Assembly (NCBI GenBank): GCA_022266195.1
Contig: WHVY01000011.1
Span: 124,001-188,000, forward strand
Origin: Tetranychus cinnabarinus
Taxonomy: Eukaryota > Arthropoda > Arachnida > Trombidiformes > Tetranychidae
Direction of reading: 5' to 3'
DNA: 64,000 nucleotides
Shown: positions 29,071 to 44,200 of the stretch, piece after piece
How positions within the stretch are numbered: the stretch's first letter is position 1
How the letters are laid out: each line of letters starts with the position of its first letter
Translations under genes and position numbers: made by a program
Notes under the pieces: model-generated
The model's input: only the letters and a program-made list of their open reading frames with translations
Told to the model about the DNA's origin: nothing
Databases searched by the model: none

Positions 29071-31140
29071 TTTTAATGTTTCTAAGTAGGGCGGTGTAAA
29101 TGTCTCATTGGGATCGTCAATGTTATTTCAATGTAAATGTCTCATTGGGACCGTCAATGTTATTTCAATGTAAATGTCTCATTGGGATCGTCAATGTTAT
29201 TTCAATGTAAATGTCTCATTGGGACCGTCAATGTTATTTCAATGTAAATGTCTCATTGGGATCGTCAATGTTATTTCAATGTAAATGTCTCATTGGGATC
29301 GTCAATGTTATTTCAATGTAAATGTCTCATTGGGATCGTCAATGTTATTTCGATTTTAATGTTTCTAAGTAGGGCGGTGTAAATGTCTCATTGGGATCGT
29401 CAATGTTATTTCAATGTAAATGTCTCATTGGGATCGTCAATGTTATTTCAATGTAAATATCTCATTGGTATCGACAATGTTATTTCAATGTAAATGTCTC
29501 ATTGGGATCGTCAATGTTATTTCAATGTAAATGTCTCATTGGGATCGTCAATGTTATTTCAATGTAAATGGCTCATTAGGATGGTCAATGTTATTTCAAT
29601 GGTAATGTCATATTGGGATCGTCAATGTTATTTCAATGTTAATGTCTCATTGGGATCGTCAATGTTATTTCGATTTTAATGTTTCTGAGTAGGGCGGTGT
29701 AAATGTCTCATTGGAATCGTCAATGTTATTTCAATGTAAATGTCTCATTGGGATCGTCAATGTTATTTCGATTTTAATGTTTCTGAGTAGGGCGGTGTAA
29801 ATGTCTCATTGGGATCGTCAATGTTATTTCAATGTAAATTTCGCATTGGGATCGTCAATGTTATTTCAATGTAAATGTCTCATTGGGATCGTCAATTTTA
29901 TTTCAATGTAAATGTCTCATTGGGATCGTCAATGTTATTTCAATGTAAATGTCTCATTGGGATCGTCAATGTTATTTCAATGTAAATGCCTCATTGGGAT
30001 CGTCAATGTTATTTCAATGTAAATGTCTCATTGGGATCGTTAATGTTATTTCAATGTAAATTTCTCATTGGGATCGTCAATGTTATTTCGATTTTAATGT
30101 TTCTGAGTAGGGCGGTGTAAATGTCTCATTGGCCTTGCCAATGGTATTGCAATGTGAATGTCTCATTGGGATCGTCAATAATATTTCAATGTTAATGTCT
30201 CATAGGGATCGTCAATAATATTTCAATGTTAATGTCTCATTAGGATCGTCAATGTTATTTCAATGTAAATGTCTCATTGGGATCGTCAATGTTATTTCAA
30301 TGTAAATGCCTCATTGGGATCGTCAATGTTATTTCAATGTAAATGTCTCATTGGGATCGTTAATGTTATTTCAATGTAAATTTCTCATTGGGATCGTCAA
30401 TGTTATTTCGATTTTAATGTTTCTGAGTAGGGCGGTGTAAATGTCTCATTGGCCTTGCCAATGGTATTGCAATGTGAATGTCTCATTGGGATCGTCAATA
30501 ATATTTCAATGTTAATGTCTCATAGGGATCGTCAATAATATTTCAATGTTAATGTCTCATTAGGATCGTCAATGTTATTTCAATGTAAATGTCTCATTGG
30601 AATCGTCAATGTTATTTCAATTTTAATGTTTCTGAGTAGGGATCGTCAATGTTATATCAATGTAAATGTCTCATTGGGATCGTCAATGTTATATCAATGT
30701 TAATGTCTCATTGGGATCGTCAATGTTATTTCAATGTAAATGTCTCATTGGGATCGTCAATGTTATTTCAAAGTAAATGTCTCATTGGGATCGTCAATGT
30801 TATTTCAATGTAAATGCCTCATTGGGATCGTCAATGTTATTTCAAAGTAAATGTCTCATTGGGATCGTCAATGTTATTTCAATGTTAATGTCTCATTGGG
30901 ATCGTCAATGTTATTTCAATGTTAATGTCTCATTGGGATCGTCAATTTTATTTCAATGTAAATGTCTCATTGGGATCGTCAATGTTATTTCAATGTAAAT
31001 GCCTCATTGGGATCGTCAATGTTATTTCAATTTAAATGTCTCATTGGGATCGTCAATGTTATTTCAATGTAAATGTCTCATTGGGATCGTCAATGTTATT
31101 TCAATGTAAATGTCTCATTGGGATCGTCAATGTTATTTCG

Positions 31141-33156
31141 ATTTTAATGTTTCTAAGTAGGGCGGTGTAAATGTCTCATTGGGATCGTCAATGGTATTTC
31201 AATGTAAATGTCTCATTGGGATCGTCAATGTTATTTCAATGTAAATGTCTCATTGGGATCGTCAATGTTATTTCAATGTAAATGTCTCATTGGGATCGTC
31301 AATGTTATTTCGATTTTAATGTTTCTAAGTAGGGCGGTGTAAATGTCTCATTGGGATCGTCAATGTTATTTCAATGTAAATGTCTCATTGGGACCGTCAA
31401 TGTTATTTCAATGTAAATGTCTCATTGGGATCGTCAATGTTATTTCAATGTAAATGTCTCATTGGGATCGTCAATGTTATTTCAATGTAAATGTCTCATT
31501 GGGATCGTCAATGTTATTTCGATTTTAATGTTTCTAAGTAGGGCGGTGTAAATGTCTCATTGGGATCGTCAATGTTATTTCAATGTAAATGTCTCATTGG
31601 GATCGTCAATGTTATTTCAATGTAAATATCTCATTGGTATCGACAATGTTATTTCAATGTAAATGTCTCATTGGGATCGTCAATGTTATTGCAATGTAAA
31701 TGTCTCATTGGGATCGTCAATGTTATTTCAATGTAAATGGCTCATTAGGATGGTCAATGTTATTTCAATGGTAATGTCATATTGGGATCGTCAATGTTAT
31801 TTCAATGTTAATGTCTCATTGGGATCGTCAATGTTATTTCGATTTTAATGTTTCTGAGTAGGGCGGTGTAAATGTCTCATTGGGATCGTCAATGTTATTT
31901 CAATGTAAATGTCTCATTGGGATCGTCAATGTTATTTCGATTTTAATGTTTCTGAGTAGGGCGGTGTAAATGTCTCATTGGGATCGTCAATGTTATTTCA
32001 ATGTAAATTTCGCATTGGGATCGTCAATGTTATTTCAATGTAAATGTCTCATTGGGATCGTCAATTTTATTTCAATGTAAATGTCTCATTGGGATCGTCA
32101 ATGTTATTTCAATGTAAATGTCTCATTGGGATCGTCAATGTTATTTCGATTTTAATGTTTCTAAGTAGGGCGGTGTAAATGTCTCATTGGGATCGTCAAT
32201 GGTATTTCAATGTAAATGTCTCATTGGGATCGTCAATGTTATTTCAATGTAAATGTCTCATTGGGATCGTCAATGTTATTTCAATGTAAATGTCTCATTG
32301 GGATCGTCAATGTTATTTCGATTTTAATGTTTCTAAGTAGGGCGGTGTAAATGTCTCATTGGGATCGTCAATGTTATTTCAATGTAAATGTCTCATTGGG
32401 ACCGTCAATGTTATTTCAATGTAAATGTCTCATTGGGATCGTCAATGTTATTTCAATGTAAATGTCTCATTGGGATCGTCAATGTTATTTCAATGTAAAT
32501 GTCTCATTGGGATCGTCAATGTTATTTCGATTTTAATGTTTCTAAGTAGGGCGGTGTAAATGTCTCATTGGGATCGTCAATGTTATTTCAATGTAAATGT
32601 CTCATTGGGATCGTCAATGTTATTTCAATGTAAATATCTCATTGGTATCGACAATGTTATTTCAATGTAAATGTCTCATTGGGATCGTCAATGTTATTGC
32701 AATGTAAATGTCTCATTGGGATCGTCAATGTTATTTCAATGTAAATGGCTCATTAGGATGGTCAATGTTATTTCAATGGTAATGTCATATTGGGATCGTC
32801 AATGTTATTTCAATGTTAATGTCTCATTGGGATCGTCAATGTTATTTCGATTTTAATGTTTCTGAGTAGGGCGGTGTAAATGTCTCATTGGGATCGTCAA
32901 TGTTATTTCAATGTAAATGTCTCATTGGGATCGTCAATGTTATTTCGATTTTAATGTTTCTGAGTAGGGCGGTGTAAATGTCTCATTGGGATCGTCAATG
33001 TTATTTCAATGTAAATTTCGCATTGGGATCGTCAATGTTATTTCAATGTAAATGTCTCATTGGGATCGTCAATTTTATTTCAATGTAAATGTCTCATTGG
33101 GATCGTCAATGTTATTTCAATGTAAATGTCTCATTGGGATCGTCAATGTTATTTCA
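31141..33156 (+). repeat. 1008-bp tandem block duplication (two copies)
   Basis: Copies at about 31,141-32,148 and 32,149-33,156 share rare variants such as GTCAATGGTATTTC (31,190 and 32,198) and GTTATTGCAATG. The length equals 24 x 37 + 5 x 24. They look nearly identical by eye. Confidence 0.85.
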
Positions 33157-36100
33157 ATGTAAATGCCTCATTGGGATCGTCAATGTTATTTCAATGTAAA
33201 TGTCTCATTGGGATCGTTAATGTTATTTCAATGTAAATTTCTCATTGGGATCGTCAATGTTATTTCGATTTTAATGTTTCTGAGTAGGGCGGAGTAAATG
33301 TCTCATTGGCCTTGCCAATGGTATTGCAATGTGAATGTCTCATTGGGATCGTCAATAATATTTAAATGTTAATGTCTCATAGGGATCGTCAATAATATTT
33401 CAATGTTAATGTCTCATTAGGATCGTCAATGTTATTTCAATGTAAATGTCTCATTGGGATCGTCAATGTTATTTCAATTTTAATGTTTCTGAGTAGGGAT
33501 CGTCAATGTTATATCAATGTAAATGTCTCATTGGGATCGTCAATGTTATATCAATGTTAATGTCTCATTGGGATCGTCAATGTTATTTCAATGTAAATGT
33601 CTCATTGGGATCGTCAATGTTATTTCAATGTTAATGTCTCATTGGGATCGTCAATGTTATTTCAATGTTAATGTCTCATTGGGATCGTCAATAATATTTC
33701 AATGTTAATGTCTCATTGGGATCGTCAATTTTATTTCAATGTAAATGTCTCATTGGGATCGTCAATGTTATTTCAATGTAAATGCCTCATTGGGATCGTC
33801 AATGTTATTTCAATTTAAATGTCTCATTGGGATCGTCAATGTTATTTCAATGTAAATGTCTCATTGGGATCGTCAATGTTATTTCAATGTAAATGTCTCA
33901 TTGGGATCGTCAATGTTATTTCGATTTTAATGTTTCTGAGTAGGGCGGTGTAAATGTCTCATTGGCCTTGCCAATGGTATTGCAATGTGAATGTCTCATT
34001 GGGATCGTCAATGTTATTTCAATGTAAATGTCTCATTGGGATCGTCAATGTTATTTCGATTTTAATGTTTCTAAGTAGGGCGGTGTAAATGTCTCATTGG
34101 GATCGTCAATGTTATTTCAATGTAAATGTCTCATTGGGATCGTCAATGTTATTTCAATGTAAATATCTCATTGGTATCGACAATGTTATTTCAATGTAAA
34201 TGTCTCATTGGGATCGTCAATGTTATTTCAATGTAAATGTCTCATTGGGATCGTCAATGTTATTTCAATGTAAATGGCTCATTAGGATGGTCAATGTTAT
34301 TTCAATGGTAATGTCATATTGGGATCGTCAATGTTATTTCAATGTTAATGTCTCATTGGGATCGTCAATGTTATTTCGATTTTAATGTTTCTGAGTAGGG
34401 CGGTGTAAATGTCTCATTGGGATCGTCAATGTTATTTCAATGTAAATGTCTCATTGGGATCGTCAATGTTATTTCGATTTTAATGTTTCTGAGTAGGGCG
34501 GTGTAAATGTCTCATTGGGATCGTCAATGTTATTTCAATGTAAATGTCTCATTGGGATCGTCAATGTTATTTCGATTTTAATGTTTCTGAGTAGGGCGGT
34601 GTAAATGTCTCATTGGGATCGTCAATGTTATTTCAATGTAAATGTCTCATTGGGATCGTCAATTTTATTTCAATGTAAATGTCTCATTGGGATCGTCAAT
34701 GTTATTTCAATGTAAATGTCTCATTGGGATCGTCAATGTTATTTCAATGTAAATGCCTCATTGGGATCGTCAATGTTATTTCAATGTAAATGTCTCATTG
34801 GGATCGTTAATGTTATTTCAATGTAAATTTCTCATTGGGATCGTCAATGTTATTTCGATTTTAATGTTTCTGAGTAGGGCGGTGTAAATGTCTCATTGGC
34901 CTTGCCAATGGTATTGCAATGTGAATGTCTCATTGGGATCGTCAATAATATTTCAATGTTAATGTCTCATAGGGATCGTCAATAATATTTCAATGTTAAT
35001 GTCTCATTAGGATCGTCAATGTTATTTCAATGTAAATGTCTCATTGGGATCGTCAATGTTATTTCAATTTTAATGTTTCTGAGTAGGGATCGTCAATGTT
35101 ATATCAATGTAAATGTCTCATTGGGATCGTCAATGTTATATCAATGTTAATGTCTCATTGGGATCGTCAATGTTATTTCAATTTAAATGTCTCATTGGGA
35201 TCGTCAATGTTATTTCAATGTTAATGTCTCATTGGGATCGTCAATGTTCTTTCAATGTTAATGTCTCATTGGGATCGTCAATAATATTTAAATGTTAATG
35301 TCTCATTGGGATCGTCAATTTTATTTCAATGTAAATGTCTCATTGGGATCGTCAATGTTATTTCAATGTTAATGTCTCATTGGGATCGTCAATGTTATTT
35401 CAATGTAAATGTCTCATTGGGATCGTCAATGTTATTTCAATGTAAATGTCTCATTGGGATCGTCAATTTTATTTCGATTTTAATGTTTCTGAGTAGGGCG
35501 GTGTAAATGTCTCATTGGCCTTGCCAATGGTATTGCAATGTAAATGTCTCATTGGGATCGTCAATAATATTTCAATGTTAATGTCTCATAGGGATCGTCA
35601 ATAATATTTCAATGTTAATGTCTCATTAGGATCGTCAATGTTATTTCAATGTAAATGTCTCATTGGGATCGTCAATAATATTTCAATGTTAATGTCTCAT
35701 TGGGATCGTCAATTTTATTTCAATGTAAATGTCTCATTAGGATCGTCAATGTTATTTCAATGTAAATGTCTCATTGGGATCGTCAATAATATTTCAATGT
35801 TAATGTCTCATAGGGATCGTCAATAATATTTCAATGTTAATGTCTCATTAGGATCGTCAATGTTATTTCAATGTAAATGTCTCATTGGGATCGTCAATGT
35901 TATTTCAATTTTAATGTTTCTGAGTAGGGATCGTCAATGTTATATCAATGTAAATGTCTCATTGGGATCGTCAATGTTATATCAATGTTAATGTCTCATT
36001 GGGATCGTCAATGTTATTTCAATTTAAATGTCTCATTGGGATCGTCAATGTTATTTCAATGTTAATGTCTCATTGGGATCGTCAATGTTATTTCAATGTT

Positions 36101-39100
36101 AATGTCTCATTGGGATCGTCAAAAATATTTAAATGTTAATGTCTCATTGGGATCGTCAATTTTATTTCAATGTAAATGTCTCATTGGGATCGTCAATGTT
36201 ATTTCAATGTTAATGTCTCATTGGGATCGTCAATGTTATTTCAATGTAAATGTCTCATTGGGATCGTCAATGTTATTTCAATGTAAATGTCTCATTGGGA
36301 TCGTCAATTTTATTTCGATTTTAATGTTTCTGAGTAGGGCGGTGTAAATGTCTCATTGGCCTTGCCAATGGTATTGCAATGTAAATGTCTCATTGGGATC
36401 GTCAATAATATTTCAATGTTAATGTCTCATAGGGATCGTCAATAATATTTCAATGTTAATGTCTCATTAGGATCGTCAATGTTATTTCAATGTAAATGTT
36501 TCATTGGGATCGTCAATAATATTTCAATGTTAATGTCTCATTGGGATCGTCAATTTTATTTCAATGTAAATGTCTCATTAGGATCGTCAATGTTATTTCA
36601 ATGTAAATGTCTCATTGGGATCGTCAATAATATTTCAATGTTAATGTCTCATTAGGATCGTCAATGTTATTTCAATGTAAATGTCTCATTGGGATTGTCA
36701 ATGTTATTTCAATTTTAATGTTTCTGAGTAGGGATCGTCAATGTTATATCAATGTAAATGTCTCATTGGGATCGTCAATGTTATATCAATGTTAATGTCT
36801 CATTGGGATCGTCAATGTTATTTCAATGTAAATGTCTCATTGGGATCGTCAATGTTATTTCAATGTAAATGTCTCATTGGCTCGTCAATGTTATTTCAAT
36901 GTAAATGTCTCATTGGGATCGTCAATGTTATTTCGATTTTAATGTTTCTGAGTAGGGCGGTGTAAATGTCTCATTGGCCTTGCCAATGGTATTTCAATGT
37001 AAATGTCTCATTGGGATCGTCAATAATATTTCAATGTTAATGTCTCATTGGGATCGTCAATTTTATTTCAATGTAAATGTCTCATTGGGATCGTCAATGT
37101 TATTTCAATGTAAATGTCTCATTAGGATCGTCAATGTTATTTCAATGTAAATGCCTCATTGGGATCGTCAATGTTATTTCAATTTAAATGTCTCATTGGG
37201 ATCGTCAATGTTATTTCAATGTTAATGTCTCATTGGGATCGTCAATGTTATTTCAATGTAAATGTCTCATTGGGATCGTCAATGTTATTTCAATGTAAAT
37301 GTCTCATTGGGATCGTCAATGTTATTTCAATGTAAATGTCTCATTGGGATCGTCAATTTTATTTCGATTTTAATGTTTCTGAGTAGGGCGGTGTAAATGT
37401 CTCATTGGCCTTGCCAATGGTATTGCAATGTAAATGTCTCATTGGGATCGCAATAATATTTCAATGTTAATGTCTCATAGGGATCGTCAATAATATTTCA
37501 ATGTTAATGTCTCATTAGGATCGTCAATGTTATTTCAATGTAAATGTCTCATTGGGATCGTCAATAATATTTCAATGTTAATGTCTCATTGGGATCGTCA
37601 ATTTTATTTCAATGTAAATGTCTCATTGGGATCGTCAATGTTATTTCAAAGTAAATGTCTCATTGGGATCGTCAATGTTATTTCAATGTAAATGCCTCAT
37701 TGGGATCGTCAATGTTATTTCAATTTAAATGTCTCATTGGGATCGTCAATGTTATTTCAATGTTAATGTCTCATTGGGATCGTCAATGTTATTTCAATGT
37801 AAATGTCTCATTGGGATCGTCAATGTTATTTCAATGTAAATGTCTCATTGGGATCGTCAATGTTATTTCAATGTAAATGGCTCATTAGGATGGTCAATGT
37901 TATTTCAATGTAAATGTCTCATTGCAATCGTCAATGTTATATCAATGTCAATGTCTCATTGGGATCGTCAATGTTATTTCAATGTAAATGTCTCATTGGG
38001 ATCGTCAATGTTATTTCAATGTAAATGTCTCATTGGGACCGTCAATGTTATTTCAATGTAAATGTCTCATTGGGATCGTCAATGTTATTTCAATGTAAAT
38101 GTCTCATTGGGATCGTCAATGTTATTTCAATGTAAATGTCTCATTGGGATCGTCAATGTTATTTCGATTTTAATGTTTCTGAGTAGGGCGGTGTAAATGT
38201 CTCATTGGCCTTGCCAATGGTATTGCAATGTGAATGTCTCATTGGGATCGTCAATGTTATTTCAATGTAAATGTCTCATTGGGATCGTCAATGTTATTTC
38301 GATTTTAATGTTTCTAAGTAGGGCGGTGTAAATGTCTCATTGGGATCGTCAATGTTATTTCAATGTAAATGTCTCATTGGGATCGTCAATGTTATTTCAA
38401 TGTAAATGGCTCATTAGGATGGTCAATGTTATTTCAATGGTAATGTCATATTAGGATCGTCAATGTTATTTCAATGTTAATGTCTCATTGGGATCGTCAA
38501 TGTTATTTCGATTTTAATGTTTCTGAGTAGGGCGGTGTAAATGTCTCATTGGGATCGTCAATGTTATTTCAATGTAAATGCATCATTGGGATCGTCAATG
38601 TTATTTCGATTTTAATGTTTCTGAGTAGGGCGGTGTAAATGTCTCATTGGGATCGTCAATGTTATTTCAATGTAAATTTCGCATTGGGATCGTCAATGTT
38701 ATTTCAATGTAAATGTCTCATTGGGATCGTCAATGTTATTTCAATGTAAATGTCTCATTGGGATCGTCAATGTTATTTCAATGTAAATGGCTCATTAGGA
38801 TGGTCAATGTTATTTCAATGGTAATGTCATATTGGGATCGTCAATGTTATTTCGATTTTAATGTTTCTGAGTAGGGCGGTGTAAATGTCTCATTGGGATC
38901 GTCAATGTTATTTCAATGTAAATTTCGCATTGGGATCGTCAATGTTATTTCAATGTAAATGTCTCATTGGGATCGTCAATTTTATTTCAATGTAAATGTC
39001 TCATTGGGATCGTCAATGTTATTTCAATGTAAATGTCTCATTGGGATCGTCAATGTTATTTCAATGTAAATGCCTCATTGGGATCGTCAATGTTATTTCA

Positions 39101-39460
39101 ATGTAAATGTCTCATTGGGATCGTTAATGTTATTTCAATGTAAATTTCTCATTGGGATCGTCAATGTTATTTCGATTTTAATGTTTCTGAGTAGGGCGGT
39201 GTAAATGTCTCATTGGCCTTGCCAATGGTATTGCAATGTGAATGTCTCATTGGGATCGTCAATAATATTTCAATGTTAATGTCTCATAGGGATCGTCAAT
39301 AATATTTCAATGTTAATGTCTCATTAGGATCGTCAATGTTATTTCAATGTAAATGTCTCATTAGGATCGTCAATGTTATTTCAATGTAAATGCCTCATTG
39401 GGATCGTCAATGTTATTTCAATTTAAATGTCTCATTGGGATCGTCAATGTTATTTCAATG
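32880..39460 (+). repeat. Left copy of the about 6.6-kb satellite block
   Basis: This block recurs at 41,263-47,846. The offset begins at 8383, drops to 8346 near 36,150 and to 8309 near 37,230 (one 37-bp unit missing from the right copy each time), then rises to 8386 near 39,360, where the left copy lacks 77 bp (one 37-bp and one 40-bp unit). Private indels such as GGGATCGCAATAAT (37,446) and TTGGCTCGTC (36,879) are present in both copies, which rules out chance similarity. Confidence 0.88.
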
Positions 39461-41091
39461 TTAATGTCTCATTGGGATCGTCAATAATATTTCAATGTTA
39501 ATGTCTCATTGGGATCGTCAATTTTATTTCAATGTAAATGTCTCATTGGGATCGTCAATGTTATTTCAATGTAAATGTCTCATTGGGATCGTCAATGTTA
39601 TTTCAATTTAAATGTCTCATTGGGATCGTCAATGTTATTTCAATGTAAATGTCTCATTGGGATCGTCAATGTTATTTCAATGTAAATGTCTCATTGGGAT
39701 CGTCAATGTTATTTCGATTTTAATGTTTCTGAGTAGGGCGGTGTAAATGTCTCATTGGCCTTGCCAATGGTATTGCAATGTGAATGTCTCATTGGGATCG
39801 TCAATGTTATTTCAATGTAAATGTCTCATTGGGATCGTCAATGTTATTTCGATTTTAATGTTTCTAAGTAGGGCGGTGTAAATGTCTCATTGGGATCGTC
39901 AATGTTATTTCAATGTAAATTTCTCATTGGGATCGTCAATGTTATTTCAATGTAAATATCTCATTGGTATCGACAATGTTATTTCAATGTAAATGTCTCA
40001 TTGGGATCGTCAATGTTATTTCAATGTAAATGTCTCATTGGGATCGTCAATGTTATTTCAATGTAAATGGCTCATTAGGATGGTCAATGTTATTTCAATG
40101 GTAATGTCATATTGGGATCGTCAATGTTATTTCAATGTTAATGTCTCATTGGGATCGTCAATGTTATTTCGATTTTAATGTTTCTGAGTAGGGCGGTGTA
40201 AATGTCTCATTGGGATCGTCAATGTTATTTCAATGTAAATGTCTCATTGGGATCGTCAATGTTATTTCGATTTTAATGTTTCTGAGTAGGGCGGTGTAAA
40301 TGTCTCATTGGGATCGTCAATGTTATTTCAATGTAAATGTCTCATTGGGATCGTCAATGTTATTTCGATTTTAATGTTTCTGAGTAGGGCGGTGTAAATG
40401 TCTCATTGGGATCGTCAATGTTATTTCAATGTAAATGTCTCATTGGGATCGTCAATTTTATTTCAATGTAAATGTCTCATTGGGATCGTCAATGTTATTT
40501 CAATGTAAATGTCTCATTGGGATCGTCAATGTTATTTCAATGTAAATGCCTCATTGGGATCGTCAATGTTATTTCAATGTAAATGTCTCATTGGGATCGT
40601 TAATGTTATTTCAATGTAAATTTCTCATTGGGATCGTCAATGTTATTTCGATTTTAATGTTTCTGAGTAGGGCGGTGTAAATGTCTCATTGGCCTTGCCA
40701 ATGGTATTGCAATGTGAATGTCTCATTGGGATCGTCAATAATATTTCAATGTTAATGTCTCATAGGGATCGTCAATAATATTTCAATGTTAATGTCTCAT
40801 TAGGATCGTCAATGTTATTTCAATGTAAATGTCTCATTGGGATCGTCAATGTTATTTCAATTTTAATGTTTCTGAGTAGGGATCGTCAATGTTATATCAA
40901 TGTAAATGTCTCATTGGGATCGTCAATGTTATATCAATGTTAATGTCTCATTGGGATCGTCAATGTTATTTCAATTTAAATGTCTCATTGGGATCGTCAA
41001 TGTTATTTCAATGTTAATGTCTCATTGGGATCGTCAATGTTATTTCAATGTTAATGTCTCATTGGGATCGTCAATAATATTTAAATGTTAA
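39430..41091 (+). repeat. Third copy of a 1.66-kb sub-block
   Basis: This segment, between the two 6.6-kb blocks, matches 33,640-35,300 (offset 5793) and 42,020-43,681 (offset 2590), so the sub-block is present three times. It contains three consecutive 98-bp repeats (two 37-bp monomers plus one 24-bp unit) near 40,190-40,390, with equivalents near 34,395-34,595 and 42,780-42,980. Confidence 0.82.
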
Positions 41092-41262
41092 TGTCTCATT
41101 GGGATCGTCAATGTTATTTCAATGTAAATGTCTCATTGGGATCGTCAATGTTATTTCAATGTAAATGTCTCATTGGGATCGTCAATGTTATTTCGATTTT
41201 AATGTTTCTGAGTAGGGCGGTGTAAATGTCTCATTGGCCTTGCCAATGGTATTGCAATGTGA

Positions 41263-44200
41263 ATGTCTCATTGGGATCGTCAATGTTATTTCAATGTAAA
41301 TGTCTCATTGGGATCGTCAATGTTATTTCGATTTTAATGTTTCTGAGTAGGGCGGTGTAAATGTCTCATTGGGATCGTCAATGTTATTTCAATGTAAATT
41401 TCGCATTGGGATCGTCAATGTTATTTCAATGTAAATGTCTCATTGGGATCGTCAATTTTATTTCAATGTAAATGTCTCATTGGGATCGTCAATGTTATTT
41501 CAATGTAAATGTCTCATTGGGATCGTCAATGTTATTTCAATGTAAATGCCTCATTGGGATCGTCAATTTTATTTCAATGTAAATGTCTCATTGGGATCGT
41601 TAATGTTATTTCAATGTAAATTTCTCATTGGGATCGTCAATGTTATTTCGATTTTAATGTTTCTGAGTAGGGCGGTGTAAATGTCTCATTGGCCTTGCCA
41701 ATGGTATTGCAATGTGAATGTCTCATTGGGATCGTCAATAATATTTCAATGTTAATGTCTCATAGGGATCGTCAATAATATTTCAATGTTAATGTCTCAT
41801 TAGGATCGTCAATGTTATTTCAATGTAAATGTCTCATTGGGATCGTCAATGTTATTTCAATTTTAATGTTTCTGAGTAGGGATCGTCAATGTTATATCAA
41901 TGTAAATGTCTCATTGGGATCGTCAATGTTATATCAATGTTAATGTCTCATTGGGATCGTCAATGTTATTTCAATGTAAATGTCTCATTGGGATCGTCAA
42001 TGTTATTTCAATGTTAATGTCTCATTGGGATCGTCAATGTTATTTCAATGTTAATGTCTCATTGGGATCGTCAATAATATTTCAATGTTAATGTCTCATT
42101 GGGATCGTCAATTTTATTTCAATGTAAATGTCTCATTGGGATCGTCAATGTTATTTCAATGTAAATGCCTCATTGGGATCGTCAATGTTATTTCAATTTA
42201 AATGTCTCATTGGGATCGTCAATGTTATTTCAATGTAAATGTCTCATTGGGATCGTCAATGTTATTTCAATGTAAATGTCTCATTGGGATCGTCAATGTT
42301 ATTTCGATTTTAATGTTTCTGAGTAGGACGGTGTAAATGTCTCATTGGCCTTGCCAATGGTATTGCAATGTGAATGTCTCATTGGGATCGTCAATGTTAT
42401 TTCAATGTAAATGTCTCATTGGGATCGTCAATGTTATTTCGATTTTAATGTTTCTAAGTAGGGCGGTGTAAATGTCTCATTGGGATCGTCAATGTTATTT
42501 CAATGTAAATGTCTCATTGGGATCGTCAATGTTATTTCAATGTAAATATCTCATTGGTATCGACAATGTTATTTCAATGTAAATGTCTCATTGGGATCGT
42601 CAATGTTATTTCAATGTAAATGTCTCATTGGGATCGTCAATGTTATTTCAATGTAAATGGCTCATTAGGATGGTCAATGTTATTTCAATGGTAATGTCAT
42701 ATTGGGATCGTCAATGTTATTTCAATGTTAATGTCTCATTGGGATCGTCAATGTTATTTCGATTTTAATGTTTCTGAGTAGGGCGGTGTAAATGTCTCAT
42801 TGGGATCGTCAATGTTATTTCAATGTAAATGTCTCATTGGGATCGTCAATGTTATTTCGATTTTAATGTTTCTGAGTAGGGCGGTGTAAATGTCTCATTG
42901 GGATCGTCAATGTTATTTCAATGTAAATGTCTCATTGGGATCGTCAATGTTATTTCGATTTTAATGTTTCTGAGTAGGGCGGTGTAAATGTCTCATTGGG
43001 ATCGTCAATGTTATTTCAATGTAAATGTCTCATTGGGATCGTCAATTTTATTTCAATGTAAATGTCTCATTGGGATCGTCAATGTTATTTCAATGTAAAT
43101 GTCTCATTGGGATCGTCAATGTTATTTCAATGTAAATGCCTCATTGGGATCGTCAATGTTATTTCAATGTAAATGTCTCATTGGGATCGTTAATGTTATT
43201 TCAATGTAAATTTCTCATTGGGATCGTCAATGTTATTTCGATTTTAATGTTTCTGAGTAGGGCGGTGTAAATGTCTCATTGGCCTTGCCAATGGTATTGC
43301 AATGTGAATGTCTCATTGGGATCGTCAATAATATTTCAATGTTAATGTCTCATAGGGATCGTCAATAATATTTCAATCTTAATGTCTCATTAGGATCGTC
43401 AATGTTATTTCAATGTAAATGTCTCATTGGGATCGTCAATGTTATTTCAATTTTAATGTTTCTGAGTAGGGATCGTCAATGTTATATCAATGTAAATGTC
43501 TCATTGGGATCGTCAATGTTATATCAATGTTAATGTCTCATTGGGATCGTCAATGTTATTTCAATTTAAATGTCTCATTGGGATCGTCAATGTTATTTCA
43601 ATGTTAATGTCTCATTGGGATCGTCAATGTTATTTCAATGTTAATGTCTCATTGGGATCGTCAATAATATTTAAATGTTAATGTCTCATTGGGATCGTCA
43701 ATTTTATTTCAATGTAAATGTCTCATTGGGATCGTCAATGTTATTTCAATGTTAATGTCTCATTGGGATCGTCAATGTTATTTCAATGTAAATGTCTCAT
43801 TGGGATCGTCAATGTTATTTCAATGTAAATGTCTCATTGGGATCGTCAATTTTATTTCGATTTTAATGTTTCTGAGTAGGGCGGTGTAAATGTCTCATTG
43901 GCCTTGCCAATGGTATTGCAATGTAAATGTCTCATTGGGATCGTCAATAATATTTCAATGTTAATGTCTCATAGGGATCGTCAATAATATTTCAATGTTA
44001 ATGTCTCATTAGGATCGTCAATGTTATTTCAATGTAAATGTCTCATTGGGATCGTCAATAATATTTCAATGTTAATGTCTCATTGGGATCGTCAATTTTA
44101 TTTCAATGTAAATGTCTCATTAGGATCGTCAATGTTATTTCAATGTAAATGTCTCATTGGGATCGTCAATAATATTTCAATGTTAATGTCTCATAGGGAT

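Noticed and set aside
39993..42768. Offset 2590 equal to exactly 70 x 37
   Set aside because: It is a coincidence. The interval contains nine 24-bp units and two 40-bp units, and 64x37+9x24+2x3 also gives 2590.
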